Assembly: GCA_035294565.1 (NCBI GenBank)
Contig: DATGKR010000107.1
Span: 1-12,742 of the forward strand
Reading direction: 5' to 3'
Length of the DNA: 12,742 nt
Source of the DNA: DATGKR01 sp035294565
GTDB taxonomy: Bacteria > Actinomycetota > Acidimicrobiia > Acidimicrobiales > Palsa-688
Part shown: one piece after another, positions 1 to 5,104 of the stretch
Numbering within the stretch: position 1 is the stretch's first letter
Layout of the letters: the number at the start of each line of letters is the position of its first letter
The notes under the pieces: model-generated
What the model was told of the DNA's origin: nothing
What the model saw: the letters and a program-made list of their open reading frames with translations, nothing else
Databases searched by the model: none
Made by a program: the position numbers and the translations under genes

Positions 1-515
1 CCGACCAGTGCCACCAGCGCCACCTTCGACGCGTCGGTGCTGCGGTGGAACATCGACTCGCCGGCGAAGAACCCCCCGATGCACACCCCGTAGAGGCCGC
101 CGGCGAGGAGGCCGGACGGTTCCCACGCCTCCACGCTGTGCGCCCAGCCCAGGCGGTGCAGCCGACCGTAGGCGGCGCGGATGTCCCGGTCGATCCACGC
201 CCCCTTGCGGCGGCGGTCGGCGCAGGCGGCGACCACCTCGTCGAAGCACGTGTCGACCCGGATCTCGAAGCGGCGCACCGATCGTCTGAGCGACCGGGAG
301 ACCCTGAGCCCTTCGAGGGGGATCACCCCCCGGGGGTCGGGAGACCACCACGCCAACACCCCCCGCCGCAGCGGCATCGGGAAGACACCAGCCCGGTAGG
401 CGGCCAGCAGGGTCCCCGGCTCCAGGTCGGCGCCGATCCCGACGACCTCGTCGGAGCTGCCCGACGGCGGGGACGACGGGAACACCCAGCGGCTTGGGGG
501 CGGCTCGACTGGCAC
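1..515 (-). CDS. aat: Leucyl/phenylalanyl-tRNA--protein transferase (partial, C-terminus outside window)
   Basis: Aat transfers Leu or Phe from charged tRNA to proteins with N-terminal Arg or Lys, marking them for degradation by the N-end rule (Clp) in the cytoplasm. About 171 residues are visible. Family signatures seen: VGIGADLEPGTLLAAYRAGVFPMP near residues 24-47 (shown split here as VGIGADLEP and LLAAYRAGVFPMP), WWSPDPRGVIPL, a GWAHSVEAWE segment, then GGLYGV and FFAGESMFHR, and TDASKVALVALV at the window edge. I chose the GTG at 515-513 because the conserved RWVFP segment lies just after it. A TTG at 533 is in frame, and no good Shine-Dalgarno fits either start, so the exact start is uncertain. 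The gene is divergent from the carboxylase gene with only 32 bp between the starts. Nothing looks broken in the visible part. Family identity is secure. Confidence 0.9.
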   Translation of the reverse strand, partial: MPVEPPPSRWVFPSSPPSGSSDEVVGIGADLEPGTLLAAYRAGVFPMPLRRGVLAWWSPDPRGVIPLEGLRVSRSLRRSVRRFEIRVDTCFDEVVAACADRRRKGAWIDRDIRAAYGRLHRLGWAHSVEAWEPSGLLAGGLYGVCIGGFFAGESMFHRSTDASKVALVALV

Positions 516-534
516 CCCCCCAAGATGCCGCAAC

Positions 535-550
535 TACCCTGACAACGATG
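535..550 (+). promoter_or_regulatory. Putative -10 element and leaderless start of the carboxylase gene
   Basis: TACCCT at 535-540 fits the actinobacterial -10 pattern TANNNT. Seven bases separate it from the ATG at 548, so transcription would begin at or next to the start codon. No Shine-Dalgarno lies upstream of this ATG, and I see no convincing -35. Function is inferred from spacing only. Confidence 0.5.
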
Positions 551-2104
551 CCCGACCATCCCATGACCGAACGCCTCGCCGAGCTGGCGAGGCGCAAGGA
601 GCAGGCGCTGCACGCCGGGTCGCCCCACGCCGTCGAGCGCCAGCACGCCAAGGGGAAGATGACCGCGCGCGAGCGGATCGACTACCTCCTCGACGAGGGG
701 TCCTTCCAGGAGCTGGACATGCTGGCGCGAACCCGGGCACCCGGCCTGCCCGACGACAAGCGGCCCTACACCGACGGGGTGATCACCGGCTTCGGCACCG
801 TCGACGGGCGCAAGGTGTGCATCTTCTCGCAGGACTTCACCGTCAACGGCGGCTCGCTCGGCGAGGTGTTCGGCGAGAAGGTCCACAAGATCATGGATCT
901 CGCCGTGTCGCTCGGGGTGCCGGTGATCGGCATCAACGACGGGGGTGGCGCGCGCGTCCAGGAGGGCGTCGTCGGCCTGCACTACTTCGGCGGCATCTTC
1001 AAGCGCAACGTGGACGCGTCGGGGGTGGTCCCGCAGATCAGCCTCATCATGGGATCGTGCGCCGGCGGCGCCGTGTACAGCCCGGCGATGACCGACTTCA
1101 TCTTCATGGTGCGCGACACCTCGCAGATGTTCATCACCGGGCCGGACGTGGTGAAGACGGTGACCGGGGAGGAGGTGACCCTCGAGCAGCTCGGGGGGGC
1201 GCTCACCCACGCCACCAAATCGGGGGTGGCGGCCTTCGTCAGCCCCGACGAGAAGAGCTGCCTCGACGACGTGCGCTACCTGCTCGGCTTCCTGCCGTCG
1301 AACAACATGGAGGAGCCGCCGCGGGTGCAGACCGGCGACGACCCCGAGCGGCCCACGCCGGAGCTGGCGGCGCTCATCCCCGCCAGCCCCAACCAGCCCT
1401 ACGACATGAAGAAGGTGATCACGGCGGTCGTCGACGACGGCGACTTCGTCGAGTACCACTCGCTGTGGGCGATGAACCTGGTGTGCGGCTTCGCTCGCAT
1501 CGACGGCCACGTCGTCGGTATCGTCGGCAACCAGCCGCAGAACCTGGCGGGGGTGCTCGACATCGACTCCTCGGAAAAAGGTGCCCGTTTCGTGCGCACC
1601 TGCGACTCGTTCAACATCCCCCTCGTCACCTTCGTCGACGTCCCCGGGTTCATGCCCGGAACCGACCAAGAGTACGGCGGCATCATCCGCCATGGGGCGA
1701 AGCTGCTCTACGCGTACTGCGAGGCGACAGTGCCGCGGATCCAGGTCATCACCCGCAAGGCCTACGGCGGGGCGTACGTGGTCATGAACTCCAAGTCGAT
1801 CGGCGCCGACCTGGCCTTCGCCTGGCCGTCGGCCGAGCTGGCGGTCATGGGGCCCCAAGGCGCTGTCGACATCGTCTACCGGCGGGAGCTGGCCACCGCC
1901 CCCGACCCGGCCGCCCGGCGCGCCGAGCTGGTCGACGAGTACACCGAGAAGTTCGCCAACCCCTACCTCGCCGCCGAGCGGGGCTACGTGGACGACGTCA
2001 TCGACCCCGCCGACACCCGCAAGGTGCTCGCCCGCTCCCTCGACCTGCTCCGCACCAAGCGCGAGGAGCTGCCGCGCCGCAAGCACGGCAACGTGCCCCT
2101 GTGA
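548..2104 (+). CDS. pccB: Acyl-CoA (propionyl-CoA type) carboxylase, beta/carboxyltransferase subunit
   Basis: This 518-residue cytoplasmic protein has the usual length of the carboxyltransferase subunit, which moves CO2 from carboxybiotin to acyl-CoA, for example propionyl-CoA to methylmalonyl-CoA. Seen in order: an N-terminal helix with KMTARERIDYLLD (38-50), INDGGGARVQEG (129-140), first oxyanion-hole region GSCAGGAVYSPA (169-180), the C-terminal crotonase-like half with VDVPGFMPG (363-371), and the second oxyanion region KAYGGAYVVMNS (404-415). The ATG at 548 is preferred because a -10 hexamer sits 7 bp upstream; the ATG at 563 is an alternative, and an in-frame ATG at 494 would overlap aat. 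Val411 occupies the specificity position that is Asp in typical PccB proteins, so acyl-chain preference is uncertain. The biotin carboxylase/BCCP alpha subunit is not in the window. The stop overlaps the start of the following small ORF. Confidence 0.93.
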   Translation: MPDHPMTERLAELARRKEQALHAGSPHAVERQHAKGKMTARERIDYLLDEGSFQELDMLARTRAPGLPDDKRPYTDGVITGFGTVDGRKVCIFSQDFTVNGGSLGEVFGEKVHKIMDLAVSLGVPVIGINDGGGARVQEGVVGLHYFGGIFKRNVDASGVVPQISLIMGSCAGGAVYSPAMTDFIFMVRDTSQMFITGPDVVKTVTGEEVTLEQLGGALTHATKSGVAAFVSPDEKSCLDDVRYLLGFLPSNNMEEPPRVQTGDDPERPTPELAALIPASPNQPYDMKKVITAVVDDGDFVEYHSLWAMNLVCGFARIDGHVVGIVGNQPQNLAGVLDIDSSEKGARFVRTCDSFNIPLVTFVDVPGFMPGTDQEYGGIIRHGAKLLYAYCEATVPRIQVITRKAYGGAYVVMNSKSIGADLAFAWPSAELAVMGPQGAVDIVYRRELATAPDPAARRAELVDEYTEKFANPYLAAERGYVDDVIDPADTRKVLARSLDLLRTKREELPRRKHGNVPL

Positions 2105-2292
2105 GCCCCGCGGAGCACGCCCCCACCGGCGAGGAGGTGGCCGCCATCGTCGCCGCCGTCGAGGCGGTTTGGCCCCGCCCGCAGGCTACGGAGGCGTCCC
2201 CTCGAGCGACCGGCGCCTGGCGCTTCTCGGGGCGGTGGTGGTCCAAGCCGCACACCGTCCAGCGGGTCAGGCCCTGGGTGGAGCGCCGCTGA
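2101..2292 (+). CDS. Probable acyl-CoA carboxylase epsilon subunit (63 aa)
   Basis: The GTG at 2101 overlaps the carboxylase stop in a GTGA junction, which suggests translational coupling. The product has 63 residues: an acidic/Ala-rich helix (EEVAAIVAAVEAVW, 11-24), a Pro/Ala linker, then a Trp/Arg-rich tail with WRFSGRWWSKP (40-50) and RVRPW (55-59). Actinobacterial acyl-CoA carboxylases often carry such a short, poorly conserved epsilon subunit encoded directly after the beta gene. It binds and stabilises the beta hexamer and the alpha-beta complex. The opening helix, the Trp/Arg tail and the position fit that role; there is no catalytic motif. The assignment rests mainly on context and general shape. 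Its last 26 bp overlap the 3' end of the convergent mutase gene. Confidence 0.7.
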   Translation: MSPAEHAPTGEEVAAIVAAVEAVWPRPQATEASPRATGAWRFSGRWWSKPHTVQRVRPWVERR

Positions 2293-4252
2293 CGACGAGG
2301 CTGGCCAGGTCGGCGACGATGTCGCCCAACCTGTAGTCCTTCGGGGTGTAAACGGCGGCGACCCCCATCTCCCGCAGCTTGGCCGCGTCGGCTGGGGGGA
2401 TGATCCCGCCGACGACCACCGGCGCCTCCACTCCTGCTTCGCCGAGCCGGTCGAGCACCGCGGCGACGAGGTCGAGGTGGCTGCCCGAGAGCACCGACAG
2501 ACCGACCACGTCGACGTCCTCGTCGCGCGCGGCGGCGGCGATCTGCTCGGGGGTCTGGCGGATCCCCTCGTAGACCACCTCGAAGCCGGCGTCGCGGGCC
2601 GCCAGGGCCACCTGCTCCGCCCCGTTGCTGTGGCCGTCGAGCCCCGGCTTGGCGACCAGCAGCCGCGGAGGTGACCCGTCGCGGGCCGCCGCGGCCTTAA
2701 CCCGCTCGCGCGCCGCGGACAGCCCCCCGCCTCCCGGCGCGCCCGCGGCCAGCGACGCCGCGCCCAGGCCGGTCGGTGCCCGGTACTCCCCCCAGACCTC
2801 CCTCAAGGCGCCGGCCCACTCGCCGGTCGTCCCCCCCGCTTGGGCGAGGGCGATGGTCGCCGGCATGATGTTGGCGGACCCCTCGGCGGCGGCCCTGAGG
2901 GCGGCGAGGGCCTCGGAGACGGCGTGGGGGGAGCGGGCCGCCCTCCACCGGCGCACGTCGTCGACCAGCGCCTCCTCGACGGCGGGGTCGACGGTCAGTA
3001 CCGAGCCCTCCCCGCCGAGCGGCGACGGCTCGCTGGAGGTGAAGCGGTTGACTCCGACCACGACCAGCGACCCGTCCTCCACCCGCCGGGCCCGTTCGGC
3101 CTGGCTGGCGACCAGCCTGGACTTCATCGTGGGGATCGCCTGGAACGCCCCGCCGAGGGCGAGGATGTCGTCCAGCTCGGCCTGGGCGGCCTCCACCAGG
3201 GAGGCAGTCAGGGCCTCGACCACCCGCGACCCCTCGAAGAGGTCGGGGTACTCCAGCAGGTCCGTTTCGTAGGCGAGCACCTGCTGGATGCGCAGGGACC
3301 ACTGCTGGTCCCACGGCTGGGGCAGGCCGAGCGCCTCGTTCCACGCCGGGAGCTGGATCGCCCGGGCCCGCGCGTCGCGCGAAAGCGTCACGGCGAGGGC
3401 TTCGAGGACGATGCGCGCCACGTTGTTCTCCGGCTGCTGCTCGGTGAGGCCCAGCGAGTTGACCTGCACGCCGTAGCGGAACCGTCGCAGCTTCGGGTCG
3501 GCGACCCCCCAGCGCTCCCGGCACAGGCGGTCCCACATCACGGTGAACGCCCGCATCTTGGCGGTCTCTTCGACGAAACGGATCCCCGCGTTGCAGAAGA
3601 ACGAGATCCGCCCCACCACGGCCGGAAGCTCGGCCTCGTCCAGCTGCCCCGAGTCGCGCACCGCGTCCACCACCGCTATGGCGGTCGACAGGGCGTAGGC
3701 CAGCTCCTGCACCGGGGTGGCGCCAGCTTCTTGCAGGTGGTAGCTGCTCACGTTGATCGGGTTCCAGCGGGGCACGTTGCGCACCGTCCACGCGATCAGG
3801 TCCACCGTCAGGCGCAGGCTCGGCAGGGGAGGGAAGATGTAGGTTCCCCGGGAGAGGTACTCCTTGACGATGTCGTTCTGCACGGTGCCCGACAGGGCGC
3901 GCCGCTCGACGCCGGTGCGGTCGGCCTCGGCCACGTAGAGACCCAGGAGCCAGGCGGCTGTGGAGTTGATGGTCATCGAGGTGTTCATCTGCCCGAGGGG
4001 GATGCCCTCCATCAGCTCGGCCATGTGGCCCCGGTGCACGACGGGCACGCCCACCTTGCCCACCTCCCCCCGGGCGAGCGGGGCGTCGGGGTCGTAGCCG
4101 GTCTGAGTCGGCAGGTCGAAGGCGACCGACAGGCCCGTCTGCCCTTTGGCCAGGTTGTCCCGGTAGAGGCGGTTGGAGTCGCGTGCCGTCGAGTGGCCTG
4201 AGTAGGTCCGCATGACCCACGGCGGGTCGGGGCGGGGCAGCCTGGTTTCCAT
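2267..4252 (-). CDS. ecm: Ethylmalonyl-CoA mutase (coenzyme B12-dependent)
   Basis: Ecm interconverts ethylmalonyl-CoA and methylsuccinyl-CoA by adenosylcobalamin radical chemistry, the signature step of the ethylmalonyl-CoA pathway. The 661-residue product is close to the length I recall for Rhodobacter Ecm. Seen: a TIM-barrel mutase domain with RTYSGHSTARDSN (15-27), GQTGLSVAFDLPTQTGYD (37-54), MNTSMTINSTA (89-99), GTVQNDIVKEYLSRGTYIFPP (starts 122), QVNSLGLTEQQPENN (263-277) and LPAWNEALGLPQPWDQQWSL (301-320). A cobalamin domain follows from about 529 with D539-x-H541-x-x-G544, where His541 is the expected lower cobalt ligand, plus GLSVLSGSH and GGIIPP. These blocks match ethylmalonyl-CoA mutase (MeaA type) better than methylmalonyl-CoA mutase, and both domains are on one chain. 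The start at 4252 is the first ATG before the family N-terminus, with a weak GGGGA upstream. The frame stays open upstream by chance. Confidence 0.9.
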   Translation of the reverse strand: METRLPRPDPPWVMRTYSGHSTARDSNRLYRDNLAKGQTGLSVAFDLPTQTGYDPDAPLARGEVGKVGVPVVHRGHMAELMEGIPLGQMNTSMTINSTAAWLLGLYVAEADRTGVERRALSGTVQNDIVKEYLSRGTYIFPPLPSLRLTVDLIAWTVRNVPRWNPINVSSYHLQEAGATPVQELAYALSTAIAVVDAVRDSGQLDEAELPAVVGRISFFCNAGIRFVEETAKMRAFTVMWDRLCRERWGVADPKLRRFRYGVQVNSLGLTEQQPENNVARIVLEALAVTLSRDARARAIQLPAWNEALGLPQPWDQQWSLRIQQVLAYETDLLEYPDLFEGSRVVEALTASLVEAAQAELDDILALGGAFQAIPTMKSRLVASQAERARRVEDGSLVVVGVNRFTSSEPSPLGGEGSVLTVDPAVEEALVDDVRRWRAARSPHAVSEALAALRAAAEGSANIMPATIALAQAGGTTGEWAGALREVWGEYRAPTGLGAASLAAGAPGGGGLSAARERVKAAAARDGSPPRLLVAKPGLDGHSNGAEQVALAARDAGFEVVYEGIRQTPEQIAAAARDEDVDVVGLSVLSGSHLDLVAAVLDRLGEAGVEAPVVVGGIIPPADAAKLREMGVAAVYTPKDYRLGDIVADLASLVVSGAPPRA

Positions 4253-4309
4253 GGTTTCCCCATTCTCCCCGCCCGCCGCCCTCCGGGCCAGCGCTCTGCC
4301 TCGCCGGCT

Positions 4310-4315
4310 ATTACA
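4310..4315 (-). promoter_or_regulatory. Weak candidate -10 for the ethylmalonyl-CoA mutase gene
   Basis: On the minus strand this reads TGTAAT, five of six matches to TATAAT, about 58 bp before the start codon. It lacks the usually invariant A at position two and I see no -35 at the right distance. Offered only because the divergent region must hold a promoter for this gene. Confidence 0.2.
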
Positions 4316-4358
4316 GTGAGGCTCTCGCAGCGGAGAAGGGGACCGCCCATCGGGGGCC

Positions 4359-4397
4359 GCTGGGCGGGTGCTCGACGCTGTCCTGCGCCCGCCCAGC
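4359..4397. other. 10-bp perfect inverted repeat in the ecm/S51 divergent region
   Basis: GCTGGGCGGG at 4359-4368 is exactly complementary to CCCGCCCAGC at 4388-4397, with a 19-nt loop. It lies between two divergent genes, about 33 bp upstream of the peptidase -10, and has no T-run, so it is not a standard terminator. It may be an operator, a structured leader on the mutase side, or a GC-rich chance event. Confidence 0.3.
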
Positions 4398-4429
4398 CGG
4401 TGTGTGCCGTGCCCGGCGGGTAGTCGGGC

Positions 4430-4447
4430 TACGGTTGGAACCCGATG
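4430..4447 (+). promoter_or_regulatory. Putative -10 element and near-leaderless start of the S51 peptidase gene
   Basis: TACGGT at 4430-4435 fits TANNNT and ends 9 bp before the ATG at 4445. No Shine-Dalgarno is visible. The same hexamer and layout recur before the solute-binding gene at 12463. Confidence 0.45.
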
Positions 4448-5104
4448 GGACCTCTCGCCCTGGTGGGCGGCGCCGAGTGGACGGAGGGCTGCACCTTCGA
4501 CCAGGACCTGTGGGAAGCGGCCGGGCGGCCCGAGGTGGTCGTCCTTCCGACGGCGGCCGCCTACGAGCACCCCGAGCGGGCAGTCGACTCCGCCCGGGCG
4601 TGGTTCGGCGGTTTCGGGGCGAAGGCCGAGGGGCTGATGGTCCTCAGCCGGTCGGACGCGATGTCCGAGGAGGCGGCCGCGACGGTCCGCAGGGCCGGCT
4701 TCGTCTACCTCGGCGGCGGGTCGCCGATGCACCTGCGCTCGGTGCTGAAGGACTCGGCGGTGTGGGATGGTCTGGTTGACGCGTGGGAGGGCGGGGCGGT
4801 GGTGGCGGGGTCCTCGGCGGGGGCGATGGTCCTCGGGGACCCGATGGTGGATCCCCGGGGCGGCGCGTTGACCCTCGGACTCGGACTGCTCCGCGGCGTC
4901 GCCGTGCTCCCCCACTACGACACCTGGTCGGAGGAGAAGGCGGCCCGCACCGTGCAGCTGGCCACCGGCCATGTCCGCATCGCCGCGGTCGGCGAGCGGA
5001 CGGCTCTGATACGCGATCCCGAGGGTCGCTGGCGCAAGGAGGGCGCCGGCGAGGCCGCCGTCTACGTCGATGCCACCCCCGCCGGCCTCGACGCCCTCCC
5101 CTAG
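4445..5104 (+). CDS. Peptidase S51-family protein (dipeptidase E / cyanophycinase-like)
   Basis: The 219-residue product has the class I glutamine-amidotransferase-like fold signatures of family S51 serine peptidases. These include dipeptidase E, which cleaves Asp-X dipeptides, and cyanophycinase, which degrades the storage polymer cyanophycin. Seen: LALVGGAEW at the N-terminus, VVVLPTAAAYE (31-41), GGGSPMHL (90-97) of the substrate-binding loop, the nucleophile elbow GSSAGAM with Ser124 (122-128), PHYD with His157 as the likely catalytic base, and GERTALI with Glu184. There is no signal peptide, so it should be cytoplasmic. The length fits PepE-like members and is shorter than typical cyanophycinase. 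The substrate cannot be told from sequence. The stop shares the bases CTAG with the stop of the convergent monooxygenase-esterase gene. Confidence 0.82.
   Translation: MGPLALVGGAEWTEGCTFDQDLWEAAGRPEVVVLPTAAAYEHPERAVDSARAWFGGFGAKAEGLMVLSRSDAMSEEAAATVRRAGFVYLGGGSPMHLRSVLKDSAVWDGLVDAWEGGAVVAGSSAGAMVLGDPMVDPRGGALTLGLGLLRGVAVLPHYDTWSEEKAARTVQLATGHVRIAAVGERTALIRDPEGRWRKEGAGEAAVYVDATPAGLDALP

Noticed and set aside
323..2086. A 587-codon open frame antisense to the carboxylase gene
   Set aside because: It is complementary to a clear carboxyltransferase, has Arg/His/Val/Asp-rich low-information composition and no domain signature. Such frames are a side effect of very high GC in the third codon position.
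817..2100. Long open frame in another plus-strand frame over the carboxylase gene
   Set aside because: Arg/Pro/His-rich shadow with no motifs. Only its final part (2101-2292) is read as a real small gene.
2840..4201. 453-codon plus-strand frame antisense to the mutase gene
   Set aside because: Shadow of a well-conserved two-domain mutase; no recognisable protein features.
2267..4252. Methylmalonyl-CoA mutase
   Set aside because: The conserved blocks (RTYSGHSTARDSN, LPAWNEALGLPQPWDQQW, GGIIPP) and single-chain length match the ethylmalonyl-CoA mutase/MeaA group as I remember it. Decisive test: place it in a tree with characterised Ecm and Mcm proteins.
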